Shown: in pieces, positions 8,472-17,470 of the stretch | How the letters are laid out: the number at the start of each line of letters is the position of its first letter | Numbering within the stretch: position 1 is the first letter of the stretch | NCBI GenBank assembly: GCA_934273635.1 | Contig: CAKQSV010000009.1 | Coordinates: forward strand, 1 to 64,000 | Direction of reading: 5' to 3' | Origin: an uncultured Alphaproteobacteria bacterium | GTDB taxonomy: Bacteria; Pseudomonadota; Alphaproteobacteria; RF32; CAG-239 | Length of the DNA stretch: 64,000 nucleotides | The notes under the pieces: model-generated | Database searches by the model: none | What the model was told of the DNA's origin: nothing | Seen by the model: the letters and a program-made list of their open reading frames with translations, nothing else | Made by a program: the position numbers and the translations under genes

Positions 8472-9329
8472 TTAAATTTTTAATTGTTTGGAATAAACCG
8501 GAATCTTGCAAATTTTAATGTGTAGCTTGCCCTTGGAATTAACTCTGCGATAATAGAGAAAATTGCCGATACGATAGGCGATAAACTTTAACTTAACTCC
8601 AAAACCGCAAGGATAATAAGGTGCGATTCTGTACCCTTGTGCGCCAATCATATATCCGAGCACTCTCTCCAAGGCGTGTGCCAAGCTACCGCCTTTATGT
8701 TTGGGGTCAAATTCTTCAAAATCCGCGGCGTTATAGGGCAGGTTCTGCCAATGCTTAAACAACTTTGCCCGCGCCATAAACATCGTGCCCGCCACAAAAT
8801 TGCGGTTTTTGATTTCCAACCCCATACCGCGCATAATTTTTTCTGCTTTTTCTTCGGCGCGCACGTCATCTTTTGCCGCGGTAATGATCAGCTCAGGCGC
8901 GCAGAGCATTCCGATGTCGGCGTGTTGTTCAAACTGTTTCAGACTCAATGCCAAATTCTCGGGCGAGGCAATAAACGCTACCAATTTTTCGCGCCACTCG
9001 CTGCCATTAAACTTGCAGTTTGGCAAATAGGCCGGTTGTGTGAGGTCTCGTTTGCTGTGGAGTTTGACAATATAATCATAGTCGTCAAGATTAATGTTTT
9101 TAATCACCTGCAAAAACGGTGCGACGTCATAGCCTCGGTTCGCAACCTTAATAATATGGGCGTTATCCTTAAAGTCATAAATTTTTTGTTCGGATTCGGG
9201 GTGCTCGCCGCACATGGTTACATACAAGTCATATTCCCAGTCTTCACTGGCAGAAAAGTTGCTCACATAACGCAATAGCTCATCAAGCATTTCCATATAA
9301 AAAACATGGAGGTGCACGCAAATCTTCAT
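8472..9329 (-). CDS. Rhamnan synthesis F (RgpF)-like glycosyltransferase
   Basis: A 285-residue protein resembling the RgpF family, which acts in rhamnose-containing and related surface polysaccharides. The typical strings are present: VANRGYDVAPFL at about 62-74 and DYIVKLHSKRD at about 83-94, followed by an EWREKL segment and a FVAGTMF-x-AR segment. No signal peptide, so it acts on the cytoplasmic side. It is divergent from a second glycosyltransferase at 9423, suggesting a small surface-glycan locus. Sugar specificity cannot be read. Confidence 0.8.
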   Translation of the reverse strand: MKICVHLHVFYMEMLDELLRYVSNFSASEDWEYDLYVTMCGEHPESEQKIYDFKDNAHIIKVANRGYDVAPFLQVIKNINLDDYDYIVKLHSKRDLTQPAYLPNCKFNGSEWREKLVAFIASPENLALSLKQFEQHADIGMLCAPELIITAAKDDVRAEEKAEKIMRGMGLEIKNRNFVAGTMFMARAKLFKHWQNLPYNAADFEEFDPKHKGGSLAHALERVLGYMIGAQGYRIAPYYPCGFGVKLKFIAYRIGNFLYYRRVNSKGKLHIKICKIPVYSKQLKI

Positions 9330-9422
9330 GGCTCATCTTCACTTTCAAATAAAAGGTTGCAATGTTGCCCGAAGTGTAATAACCTAACGCCCACAAGTCA
9401 ATCATTATCGGGAGTTTATATT

Positions 9423-10313
9423 ATGGGAATGACAATGTTTGGGAAAAATCTTATCAGAATGTTCAAATTTGACTTGAAAACGCACCACAAGGCCGTGCGC
9501 GAGTTTCAAAAATTTCCCATGATGCTTGACAATCTCAAATATGAAATCGCCGATGAAATAAAATCCCTTAAACTGCCGAAAGTTTTAGACCAGTTTGCCA
9601 GTGTGCGGGCAATATTAGATTCAAACAAGAGCGTGTCGCGTTTTGGCGATGGCGAGTTTAACCTGATTTTGGGCAATAGCATTGGTTTTCAAGAATATGA
9701 TCCGGAGCTTTCTCGCCGCCTTAAAGAGGTTTTAATGACCAAAGACGAAGGGATGTTGATTGGCATTTCCCGCCGTTTTGGAACGTTGGCTGATGTTGAC
9801 GCTCAGGTGCGCGCCTATTGGCGTTGGTTTATGGCGCAACACCGTGACGCCATTTATCAAATGCTTGATTTTGACCGTACTTATATTGACACCTGTATGA
9901 CGGCGCACTCAATAGAGGTTGATGACCATACCACGGATGATTGCCGTGAAGATACCGAGCGTTATTACAATTTGGTTCGCCAAATTTGGGACGGCAAAGA
10001 TATAACGGTAATCAAGGGCGAAGGCACCGAAAACTTCAAGTATGATATTTATGACAACGCCCGTTCCGTCAGCTACATTTACGGCCCCAAAGAACACGCT
10101 TTCCGTGAATATGACCGCATTTTGGCCGAGGCGGAGAAATTGCCGAAAGACCGCCTGATTATTGCTGTTTTAGGCCCGACCGCCACGGTTTTAGCCTATG
10201 ATTTGCATCAAAAGGGCTACCGTGTGTTAGACATTGGCCACATGGGCAAGGCTTATGAGTGGCTGAAAACGCACGATAAAAAGATTGTTGCCGGTCAATT
10301 CTTCGCCGCTTAG
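9423..10313 (+). CDS. GT-D fold glycosyltransferase (DUF1792/SP_1767-like)
   Basis: About 296 residues from the ATG at 9423, which has GGGAG upstream; a longer frame from 9306 adds an implausible Cys-rich leader. The hallmark SRFGDGEFNLILG lies near residues 74-86, where the family binds nucleotide sugar. DRTYIDTCMTA and the C-terminal IIAVLGPTATVLAYDL and YRVLDIGHMGKAYEW segments also fit the GT-D family seen in serine-rich-repeat glycoprotein and surface-glycan clusters. Its stop codon overlaps the stop of convergent hpnE. Acceptor unknown. Confidence 0.8.
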   Translation: MGMTMFGKNLIRMFKFDLKTHHKAVREFQKFPMMLDNLKYEIADEIKSLKLPKVLDQFASVRAILDSNKSVSRFGDGEFNLILGNSIGFQEYDPELSRRLKEVLMTKDEGMLIGISRRFGTLADVDAQVRAYWRWFMAQHRDAIYQMLDFDRTYIDTCMTAHSIEVDDHTTDDCREDTERYYNLVRQIWDGKDITVIKGEGTENFKYDIYDNARSVSYIYGPKEHAFREYDRILAEAEKLPKDRLIIAVLGPTATVLAYDLHQKGYRVLDIGHMGKAYEWLKTHDKKIVAGQFFAA

Positions 10314-11359
10314 TCTTTTGATTTCAGAGCCGCGAGAGCGGCGCGCCGCCCCGATAAAATTGCGCTCTCAATGCAGCAGGGCATATTTTTCATCGTCCAA
10401 TCGCCGCAGATAAAAAGGTTGTCAAAGCGAGTGCGCGCGCTTAATGGGCGCAAACGGTTGTTGCGGACGTCTTGCCTGATGGTGGCGCGCGGAAAAGTTC
10501 TAACCTCCGTCTCCGGCATAAACGCGACGTTATAATCTCTCAATTTGCAGATTTCTTCCCAAATTTTCCGCGTATCCGGATTTTCGGTTGTGTCGCTGAT
10601 GGTCACGGCGCAGTATTGCGGCGTGGCGAACAGCCATTGCGCCTGCGCGTTTTTCAAGCCGAGCATTTGAGCGTGTGCAGGCAGGGTCAGAGCCATACTG
10701 GTGCGGTACAATACATTACATATTGTGTTGTACTCAAAATCAGCGCCGCCCATAATTTTGTTATAATTAAAACTGTCAATGGCGCAGACAATCCTGTCTT
10801 GAGGCTTAATATCAACCGCTCCGCAGTTGCTGAGCAAAGCCGTCACCCGCGTTTTATCGTTTTCCACACCTTGCCAAATCCACCCGTAACGAATATCGTC
10901 CACAAAAGACAACAACGGATGACACAACCGCTCCTCCAAATCTCCGGCTGAAAAATAAGCCTGAAGCCCCCAAAACGGCCACAGCTTGGCGCCGACATAC
11001 AACCGCGTCGCCCACGCCGGCGTTCGTGTGTTAAAAATGGCTAATTCCGCCTCGGAAACGCATTGGCGCAAAGGCGCAAATCCACGTCGTTCGGGGTCGA
11101 TAAACCTGATTTTGTGGCGACAATTCTCTTTACCGATAATCTGCGCGGCTAAAGTGTTGCGATTGAGAATAACGTGCGTTGCCAAATCAGTGGGACAACC
11201 GAGCTTATGGCTGAAAACGCCGCAACAGCGTCCCCCGATTTTGCGAGATGCCTCATAAAGGATAATACTGCAACGCGGTCGTCTCATTTTGAGCGACATC
11301 GCCGCATAAAGTCCGGCAATGCCTGCGCCAATAATGTGATATGTCGGATTATTTTCCAA
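10310..11359 (-). CDS. hpnE: Hydroxysqualene dehydroxylase HpnE
   Basis: A 349-residue FAD enzyme that converts hydroxysqualene to squalene, the last step of the HpnCDE route. The N-terminal dinucleotide motif is IIGAGIAGLYAAMSL, followed by GGRCCG. The C-terminal FICGDWT and P-x2-IESAILSGRRAA match the FAD-binding end of the family. It overlaps the end of hpnD by 11 bases and ends on a stop codon that overlaps the stop of the convergent gene. At 349 residues it is shorter than the roughly 400-plus I expect for HpnE, with the middle substrate domain reduced, but both FAD ends are intact. Confidence 0.82.
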   Translation of the reverse strand: MENNPTYHIIGAGIAGLYAAMSLKMRRPRCSIILYEASRKIGGRCCGVFSHKLGCPTDLATHVILNRNTLAAQIIGKENCRHKIRFIDPERRGFAPLRQCVSEAELAIFNTRTPAWATRLYVGAKLWPFWGLQAYFSAGDLEERLCHPLLSFVDDIRYGWIWQGVENDKTRVTALLSNCGAVDIKPQDRIVCAIDSFNYNKIMGGADFEYNTICNVLYRTSMALTLPAHAQMLGLKNAQAQWLFATPQYCAVTISDTTENPDTRKIWEEICKLRDYNVAFMPETEVRTFPRATIRQDVRNNRLRPLSARTRFDNLFICGDWTMKNMPCCIESAILSGRRAALAALKSKD

Positions 11360-12182
11360 AATAAGCCCGCAATGCCAAAGAAAACTTGTTCAGCTTGCCG
11401 ATTTTAGGCTTTGGGGAAATAACCTCCCACCCGCGGTTTTGCATAATGTCAAAATATTTTTTATAGACCGCGGCAATCACGCGTACGGGACGAGCGACTT
11501 TTTTATCCAAAAACGGAATAATGGTGTTGGCTTTGGCATAATCTTCTTCCGCCAACTTTGCCAATTCTTCACGCGCAATCGAAAGATTTTTATTAACAAT
11601 CACTTCGCTTGGCTTTTTGCTCGAAATCTCAGCTTTTTTCAAATATTCCTTAGGGATATACAAACGATTGGCTTGCGCGTCTTCCTTCACGTCGCGCAAA
11701 ATGTTAGTAATCTGCAAGGCATTGCCCAACGAGGTGGCTAACTCCTCAATCAAATTCTCATCCTTGCACCCGAAAATGCGCAACGACAAACTCCCCGGAA
11801 CACCGGCAACGCCGCGGCAATACTTTAAAAAATCGACCATTTTGGGGGCTTGCAATGGTTTAGGAATATCCATAGAGATTGAATCGATTAACTTCAAAAA
11901 CTCTTCTTTTGGCAACTTAAAACGCATACAGTTTTTATAAATACGGCGTCCGATTTCAGTCGCCGGCACTTTGCGGTCATAAATATTGTCAAGTTCTTCG
12001 CGCCACGCGTCTAAAAGCTCTTGTTTTTCGCGCAAAGGCATATCGCCGTCGACAATATCGTCAATGTGGCGACAAAAAGCATAAATGGTGTACATTGCCT
12101 CGCGCTTAGCCTTCGGCAACAGTCTCATGCTCCAAAAAAAAGAAGAACCGGATTTTTTGACAATATAATCAACGTTATTCAT
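11349..12182 (-). CDS. hpnD: Presqualene diphosphate synthase HpnD
   Basis: A 277-residue trans-isoprenyl diphosphate synthase of the squalene/phytoene family. It condenses two farnesyl diphosphates to presqualene diphosphate. Both Asp-rich Mg sites are present: CRHIDDIVDGD at about 37-47 and NILRDVKEDAQANRLYIP at about 160-177. It starts immediately after the hpnC stop codon, in the run trmFO-hpnC-hpnD-hpnE. The assignment as HpnD rather than HpnC rests on the FFWSMRLLP-x-KRE-AMYTIYAFCR N-terminus and gene order. Confidence 0.9.
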   Translation of the reverse strand: MNNVDYIVKKSGSSFFWSMRLLPKAKREAMYTIYAFCRHIDDIVDGDMPLREKQELLDAWREELDNIYDRKVPATEIGRRIYKNCMRFKLPKEEFLKLIDSISMDIPKPLQAPKMVDFLKYCRGVAGVPGSLSLRIFGCKDENLIEELATSLGNALQITNILRDVKEDAQANRLYIPKEYLKKAEISSKKPSEVIVNKNLSIAREELAKLAEEDYAKANTIIPFLDKKVARPVRVIAAVYKKYFDIMQNRGWEVISPKPKIGKLNKFSLALRAYFGK

Positions 12183-13016
12183 TTATAGTCCCTTATTACT
12201 CAAAGTCTTGCGGCGGATAACCAACGCCCTGAACGTGCCAAGCAGAGCCCCTTTAACCTTGTCTGACGTTGTTAAACGAATTTTAGCGCTCAGCACATCG
12301 CCATTATACAGCTTTTTTATTAAAAGATTGGTTAATGTGATTGTTACGCAAATATAAACCCTTAACCGCACGCTTTTAACAATTTGAGTTAAGACCGTGG
12401 CGTCTTTCATCAGTCCGCAACATCTATCTAATATATCTTTTAGCAAAAATTGCAAGCCTTTTGACGAACTGTCTCGCACCAAAGCCTGTGCCGAAACCTT
12501 GTGCTTGCGCATCAGCTCTAGTGGCAGATAAACTCGCCCGAGGTTGGTTTTGTCTTCTTTGAGGTCTTGGATATGGTTGACAATCTGCAAGACGGCGCAC
12601 AAAGCGTTTGCCGGCATATAAGTCGAAGGATTTTCGTCAAACAAAGCCAACATAAACCGTCCGACCGGCGCGGCGGAATATTTGCAGTAGTCTAAGAGTT
12701 GCGCCCAAGTCTGATATTCAAATCCCTCAGCGTCCTGACGAAAGGCTTTGAGCAGGTCGGTTGCGACTGAAAAGTCAAATTTCTCGGCTAGAAAATCAGC
12801 CCGCAACGCTTCGGCGCAAGGTAGTTTGTCTTGCCCGAACAAAGCCTTTTCAGCCTGTTCAAGTCGCGTGAGCTTCTCTTTTGAACTGAGGCGCTTGTCA
12901 TCGGCAATATCATCACAGTAGCGCGCAAAACCATAATAATCGCTGATGATTTTGCGTTGCTTGCGCTCAAACAACTTGAACGCTACCGGAAAATTTTCTT
13001 GCTGTTGGGTTTTCAT
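12183..13016 (-). CDS. hpnC: Hydroxysqualene synthase HpnC
   Basis: About 277 residues from the ATG at 13016, whose A is also the last base of the trmFO stop (TAATG), with AAGGAAA upstream; this supports translational coupling. It is a paralogue of HpnD that converts presqualene diphosphate to hydroxysqualene. The two Asp motifs are ARYCDDIADD at about residues 38-47 and NHIQDLKEDKTNLGRVYLP at about 151-169. With HpnD and HpnE it forms a complete squalene pathway. No squalene-hopene cyclase is in the window, so hopanoid production is inferred, not shown. Confidence 0.9.
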   Translation of the reverse strand: MKTQQQENFPVAFKLFERKQRKIISDYYGFARYCDDIADDKRLSSKEKLTRLEQAEKALFGQDKLPCAEALRADFLAEKFDFSVATDLLKAFRQDAEGFEYQTWAQLLDYCKYSAAPVGRFMLALFDENPSTYMPANALCAVLQIVNHIQDLKEDKTNLGRVYLPLELMRKHKVSAQALVRDSSSKGLQFLLKDILDRCCGLMKDATVLTQIVKSVRLRVYICVTITLTNLLIKKLYNGDVLSAKIRLTTSDKVKGALLGTFRALVIRRKTLSNKGL

Positions 13017-14368
13017 TAGCCGATTTCCTTGAGCCACGGTTCAATATCGGTTAGGGCGCGGGCGCAGTATGCGGCTTTTCTGTCCATGCCCTTAATTTTG
13101 CGAAACTTGCCGTTGGCGGTCACCTCGCCGGAAATGGTGGGGAAAATACCAAAGTTAATATTCATCGGCTGAAAATTTTCAATCGCCGTGTCATCGGTCA
13201 AATGCAACATCATAGCGCCAAACGCCGTTGTCCGCGGCGGTTGAACGGCGGTTTTGCCCAATATGTCGCAAGCGGCAAAATATCCGCATAACAAACCGAC
13301 CGCCGCGCTTTCGATATATCCCTCGCAACCGGTGATTTGCCCCGCAAAGCGAATATTCGGCTGCGCTTTCAGGCGCAAAAAGCGGTCGAGCAAAATCGGT
13401 GACTTTATAAACGTGTTTTTATGAATACCGCCAAAACGGGCGAACTCGGCGTTTTCCAACCCCGGAATCATCTGCAACACACGTTTTTGCTCGCCATATT
13501 TCATTTTGGTCTGAAACCCCACCAGATTGCGCAACGTGTCTTCTTTGTTGTCTTGTCGCAACTGTACCACGGCGTAAGGCTTTTCGCTTGAGTGCGGATT
13601 AGTCAGTCCCACCGGCTTCATTGGGCCAAAAACCAAGGTCTCGCGACCACGTTCGGCCATCACCTCAATCGGCAGACAGCCGTCAAAGTAGTTTACTTTC
13701 TCCCACTCGTGAAACTCGGCTTTTTCAGCCTCAAGCAGAGCGTCAACAAAACGATAGTATTCGTCTTGGTTCAGAGGACAGTTAATATAGTCAAACTTGT
13801 CGCCCTTGTCATAGCGTGATTGATACCACGCTTTGCTAAAGTCGATACTGTCTTTATAGACCACCGGCGCGATAGCGTCAAAAAACGATAATGATTGATT
13901 GTCAATTTTGCTCAAAATCGACTGTGCCAAACTTTCGCTCGTCAGCGGTCCCGTGGCGATAATAAATTCTCCGGCGTCCGCTGTCGGTAATTCTTTAATC
14001 TCTTCTTCCGAAACCTTGACCAACGGATGAGAACGAAGTTTTTCGGTCACGGCTTGCGCAAAACGCTCGCGGTCAACCGCCAATGCTCCGCCGGCCGGAA
14101 CTTTGGTTTGGTCGGCGCAAGTCATAATCAGCGAACCCGCCAACCGCATTTCCTGATGCATAAGCCCGACGGCGTTATGCTCAAAATCATCCGAGCGCAA
14201 CGAATTAGAGCAGACCAGTTCGGCAAAGTTGTTGCTTTTATGCGCGGCGGAAAATTTGGTTGGTTTCATCTCGTGCAAAATCACGCGCACACCGCGTTCG
14301 GCGGCCTGCCATGCCGCCTCAGAGCCCGCAAGTCCGGCGCCGACAATATGAAGAGTTGGTTGTGTCAT
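13016..14368 (-). CDS. trmFO: Methylenetetrahydrofolate-tRNA-(uracil-5-)-methyltransferase TrmFO
   Basis: About 450 residues; a folate/FAD-dependent enzyme that makes m5U54 in the T-loop of tRNA. The N-terminal FAD motif [15 protein letters not shown] and the nearby HEMKP and CSNSLRSD strings are diagnostic for TrmFO/Gid. The C-terminal half has [20 protein letters not shown] FAD contacts and NINFGIFP. I start at the ATG 14368, which has CGGAG upstream, rather than the TTG one codon earlier. It leads the operon with hpnCDE, an unexpected partner for a tRNA enzyme. Confidence 0.95.
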   Translation of the reverse strand: MTQPTLHIVGAGLAGSEAAWQAAERGVRVILHEMKPTKFSAAHKSNNFAELVCSNSLRSDDFEHNAVGLMHQEMRLAGSLIMTCADQTKVPAGGALAVDRERFAQAVTEKLRSHPLVKVSEEEIKELPTADAGEFIIATGPLTSESLAQSILSKIDNQSLSFFDAIAPVVYKDSIDFSKAWYQSRYDKGDKFDYINCPLNQDEYYRFVDALLEAEKAEFHEWEKVNYFDGCLPIEVMAERGRETLVFGPMKPVGLTNPHSSEKPYAVVQLRQDNKEDTLRNLVGFQTKMKYGEQKRVLQMIPGLENAEFARFGGIHKNTFIKSPILLDRFLRLKAQPNIRFAGQITGCEGYIESAAVGLLCGYFAACDILGKTAVQPPRTTAFGAMMLHLTDDTAIENFQPMNINFGIFPTISGEVTANGKFRKIKGMDRKAAYCARALTDIEPWLKEIG

Positions 14369-14396
14369 CAAATATCACTCCGTTAATTTTGCCTAG

Positions 14397-14424
14397 GTTA
14401 TAGCAATTCTGCCCCAAAAGTAAA
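14397..14424 (-). promoter_or_regulatory. Candidate promoter of trmFO-hpnCDE
   Basis: Minus-strand TTTACT (14424-14419), 16-base spacer, TATAAC (14402-14397), about 30 bases before the trmFO start. Confidence 0.4.
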
Positions 14425-14456
14425 CAATAAATTGCTTAATAACCTGTGCTTAGTGT

Positions 14457-14484
14457 TTGCCAAGTGAATAAAAACGGATATAAT
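14457..14484 (+). promoter_or_regulatory. Promoter of the ChpT operon
   Basis: TTGCCA, 16-base spacer, perfect TATAAT at 14479-14484. The predicted transcript begins about 40 bases before the first gene. Confidence 0.65.
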
Positions 14485-14529
14485 ACCAGCAGTTTGTTTT
14501 TGTGATATTAGCTAATGTTGTCGGGATTG

Positions 14530-15507
14530 ATGAAGAAATTTATTGCTGTTGTATCTGTCGGTTGCTTGTGTGCTTTTGCGGCTTTGGCGCAAGAGGCTGA
14601 TTTGCCCGCTGTCGGTGTGACGCCGCCTCCGCCGCCGTCGGAGCTTCCGACCGAAAGTGCGGCTAATGTTGATATTAAGGCCGATAAAACCTTAACCGCC
14701 AACATCAAAGACAACACCGACAACCATCAGGACGATTCTATTGTCAAAATCCCCGACATCGGCAACGCCATTGTCAACAAAATCGCCGACATCGAGAGCA
14801 AAAATAAGGCTGAAGACAAAAGCGCGGGCGAAACTTTGGCCGAGATGATAAACCAAAACCGCAAAGAAAGCCAACCGAATGCCTCGACCGTGGTCGTCAA
14901 ACGCTCCAACGCCTCGGTTTTTGATATTTCTGGCGCTATGTTGCGGATGACCCCTGCGCAGATTGATTCCGCCCTGACGCGCCGCGGCTACAAACGCACG
15001 GTGCAAAAGCTCGATATTCCCAACTTTATCCGTTGGCGCAATGAAGAAAAATGCCGCGGACAGGGCGTGGTTGGCTATGAGCGCTTGGCTAGTTGCGTGG
15101 TGGTTATGGCCAAAAAAGACAATCACCAGTTTATTGAGCGCGTGTTTTATTCCAAATATGACACGCAGGAAGAAATGGAGATTCGCTTCACCAGCAACTT
15201 TACGCAAAATAAGGCTTATTATCTGGGCTACAAGAGCAATGTTTTAATCAACCTGCGCGGCAACTCGCAAAAAGAGCACTACCTGCGCAACATCAAAATC
15301 TATGACTTTTGGAAACGTATTAACCAAAAATACGGTGTGCCCGACAACAAAGAAAACGTTATCTGGGGCTTGGGCGGCAACAAACCTTATTTGCAGGCCG
15401 GCACCGGTCGCTTGCGGCTTGAAGACCCGATGTTGCGAAATTTAGACTACACAAGAATGTCGCGTGAAGACCGCAAATTTATGAACACCGGATTATATAA
15501 CTTTTAG
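14530..15507 (+). CDS. Exported protein of unknown function
   Basis: About 325 residues from the ATG at 14530 (GGGA just upstream; an ATG at 14515 has no ribosome site). A signal peptide MKKFIAVVSVGCLCAFAALA leads into a Pro-rich linker (TPPPPPSELPTE) and a charged stretch. A folded C-terminal half of about 190 residues follows, with two Cys (EKCRGQG, LASCVVV) that could pair. No family recognised. It is the first gene of a run with chpT, a receiver and a CheR-like gene, each about 10 bases apart, so it may be an envelope sensor or output of that pathway. This role is inference only. Confidence 0.65.
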   Translation: MKKFIAVVSVGCLCAFAALAQEADLPAVGVTPPPPPSELPTESAANVDIKADKTLTANIKDNTDNHQDDSIVKIPDIGNAIVNKIADIESKNKAEDKSAGETLAEMINQNRKESQPNASTVVVKRSNASVFDISGAMLRMTPAQIDSALTRRGYKRTVQKLDIPNFIRWRNEEKCRGQGVVGYERLASCVVVMAKKDNHQFIERVFYSKYDTQEEMEIRFTSNFTQNKAYYLGYKSNVLINLRGNSQKEHYLRNIKIYDFWKRINQKYGVPDNKENVIWGLGGNKPYLQAGTGRLRLEDPMLRNLDYTRMSREDRKFMNTGLYNF

Positions 15508-15516
15508 GACAGGATT

Positions 15517-16128
15517 ATGGCAACAAACAATACCCCTTCTTTTATCAGCGAACTTATCTGCACCCGAATCAGTCACGATGTTATCGGTAATGTCGGCGCC
15601 GTGTCCAATGCGGTGGAGTTATTGGAAGAGGGTGATATGGATTTTTTGGACGATATTCGTTCTATCCTCAAAACCAGTTCGACGGTTTTAACCGCGCGGC
15701 TCAAGTTCTTTCGCTTGGCATTTGGGCTCAGCAATAGCAATTTGAACGATATTCCCACCGTGCAAAAAATTGCCGCGGATTATCTCAAAACTCTGGGTAA
15801 TGCCAATTACCCTATCACGCTTGAGTTAGAGTTGCACAGTCCCGAATTGTGCCGCGAGGCATTGCTGATAATTATGATTTTGGCCGACACCATTATTAAA
15901 GGCGGTCGTATTGAGGCGCGCGAGGTTGACTCTCATTTTGCCGCCATCATCCACAGTCCGTCGCCGCTCTCTGCGGAAAAAATCAAAAATATCAAAGCGG
16001 TACTGCAAGGAACAATGCCTGAAAATATGGCGCAATATGCTCCTGTTGTTTATTTGCAAAATATATTGAATAATAATCAAAAAATACATATTATTGAAGA
16101 AAATACGTTTGGTCTTATCATCAAATGA
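15517..16128 (+). CDS. chpT: Histidine phosphotransferase ChpT-like
   Basis: A 203-residue protein. The DHp-like first half carries the phospho-accepting His20 in RISHDVIGNVGAVSNAVELL. The second half resembles a degenerate kinase ATPase domain, as in Caulobacter ChpT. In the known pathway ChpT passes phosphate from CckA to CtrA and CpdR. Here the gene is in one transcription unit with a lone receiver and a CheR-like methyltransferase, 10 bases before the receiver. Ribosome site AGGA. Family assignment is confident; whether it serves CtrA or only its neighbour cannot be told. Confidence 0.85.
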   Translation: MATNNTPSFISELICTRISHDVIGNVGAVSNAVELLEEGDMDFLDDIRSILKTSSTVLTARLKFFRLAFGLSNSNLNDIPTVQKIAADYLKTLGNANYPITLELELHSPELCREALLIIMILADTIIKGGRIEAREVDSHFAAIIHSPSPLSAEKIKNIKAVLQGTMPENMAQYAPVVYLQNILNNNQKIHIIEENTFGLIIK

Positions 16129-16138
16129 GGGAAGGGTA

Positions 16139-16504
16139 ATGGCAAGTTGTTTAATTGCGGACGATTCCAAAGTAATCCGTATGTTGTTGTCAAAAATCAT
16201 TTTTAATTTGGGTTTTTCGGTCATTGAGGCCGAAGACGGCGAAGATGTTGTGGAGCTGACTCAGCTCAAAGAACCCGACTTGATTATTATGGATTGGAAC
16301 CTTCCTGTTATGGAAGGCATTGATGCCTTGTACAAAATCCGAGATATGAATTTGCCGCGTCGTCCGAAAGTTATTTTTTGCTCGGCCAATTCCGACCTGC
16401 GTCGTATTGAACAGGCGCTTGACGGTGGTGCCGATGACTATATCATCAAACCGTTTGATGAAGATATTGTTGCCACCAAGTTGACAATTTTGGGTTTGCT
16501 TTAA
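16139..16504 (+). CDS. Single-domain response regulator (CheY/CpdR-like)
   Basis: A 121-residue stand-alone receiver. The acidic pocket is Asp8/Asp9, the phosphorylated residue Asp52 (IIMDWNLPV), the switch Ser82 and the conserved Lys104 (YIIKPF). There is no output domain. The start at 16139 is set by GAGGGAAGGG upstream; an upstream in-frame ATG lies inside chpT. It sits between chpT and cheR, so it is the likely phosphate acceptor of ChpT, and may act on the CheR-like protein. Confidence 0.9.
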   Translation: MASCLIADDSKVIRMLLSKIIFNLGFSVIEAEDGEDVVELTQLKEPDLIIMDWNLPVMEGIDALYKIRDMNLPRRPKVIFCSANSDLRRIEQALDGGADDYIIKPFDEDIVATKLTILGLL

Positions 16505-16513
16505 GGATAAGCG

Positions 16514-17470
16514 ATGAAGAAGAGTGATTTTGATTATATTTTGCAGCTGTTAAAACGCTATGCCGGTTGGAGCCTGTCTAACGACAACTATTTTTTGATA
16601 GACAATAAAATTTATAACTTTGTCTGTGAAAAAGGTTATGCCTCGTCCGAAGAGCTGATTCAGGAACTGAAAATGGGGCAAAAGGCGCTACTGTGGCAAG
16701 TGATAGAAGCGCTGACCATGTCTGACACCTATTTTTTCAGAGACTATCCGGTGTTTCGCTCGTTTGAAAAGCTGATTTTGCCGCGTCTGCGCGAGGTCAA
16801 CCGCCGCTCTAAAAAACTGCGCATTTGGAGTCTCGGTTGCTCAACCGGACAAGAGACTTATTCCATCGGCATGAGTATAGCCGACAATCTGAACGCCGTC
16901 GGCGACTGGAATATCAATATTTTTGGAACGGATATTTCTTCTCCGGCAATCACCAAAGCCCAAAGAGGAGTTTATTCTCAACTCGAAGTGCAAATGGGTA
17001 TGAATATTCGCCGCATTATCAAGCACTTCAGCAAAGACGGCGACAGCTGGACGATTAATCCAGATATTGCCGACAATATCAAGTTTTTGCGCTATAATCT
17101 GCTTGATGATTTGACCAATGTTGAAGAATTTGACGTTATCTTCTGCCGCTATGTTTTGCACTATTTTGCGCCTGAGTTGCAACGTCAGATTATTGCCAAA
17201 ATTCACAAATATCAGGTGCCTGCCGGCTTTTTATATTTGGGCTTGCATGAGAATATTGCCGGTATTGAAGACTATTATGACGCCGTCCCCGGAATGCCGT
17301 GCCTCTATCAGGCTAAAGTACTGACAACCGAAAATCCGGCGTCGCAGAGCAATGCGCAAACCGGCGATACCGAGGCTATGCCGACTTTGCAGCGTCCGCA
17401 CCTCAAAAAAGTCAATCGTCCGCAAAACAACGGCGATGCCACCGGAGACGAGCTTAAAAACAAGTTCTGA
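16514..17470 (+). CDS. cheR: CheR-type SAM-dependent methyltransferase
   Basis: A 318-residue protein. The N-terminal helical domain ends in TMSDTYFFRDYPVF, equivalent to the T-x3-FFR motif of CheR. It is followed by the SAM site WSLGCSTGQETYSIGM, the acidic GTDISSPA, and FCRYVLHYFAPELQ. CheR methylates glutamates of chemoreceptors, but no other chemotaxis gene is in the window and there is no receptor. The last 50 residues are a disordered Gln/Asn-rich tail. As part of the ChpT operon it may methylate a non-chemotaxis target. Its stop directly abuts the stop of the convergent M48 gene. Confidence 0.88.
   Translation: MKKSDFDYILQLLKRYAGWSLSNDNYFLIDNKIYNFVCEKGYASSEELIQELKMGQKALLWQVIEALTMSDTYFFRDYPVFRSFEKLILPRLREVNRRSKKLRIWSLGCSTGQETYSIGMSIADNLNAVGDWNINIFGTDISSPAITKAQRGVYSQLEVQMGMNIRRIIKHFSKDGDSWTINPDIADNIKFLRYNLLDDLTNVEEFDVIFCRYVLHYFAPELQRQIIAKIHKYQVPAGFLYLGLHENIAGIEDYYDAVPGMPCLYQAKVLTTENPASQSNAQTGDTEAMPTLQRPHLKKVNRPQNNGDATGDELKNKF

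Noticed and set aside
9306..9422. N-terminal extension of the GT-D transferase
   Set aside because: The leader is Cys/Ser-rich and unlike the family, and overlaps the divergent gene; the ATG at 9423 has a good ribosome site.
12183..13016. Phytoene synthase (carotenoid pathway) for the hpnC/hpnD pair
   Set aside because: Two adjacent copies followed by the FAD enzyme HpnE is the squalene/hopanoid arrangement; no carotenoid desaturase set is present.
16514..17470. A chemotaxis operon
   Set aside because: Only a CheR-like gene and a lone receiver are present; there is no CheA, CheW, CheB or receptor in the window.
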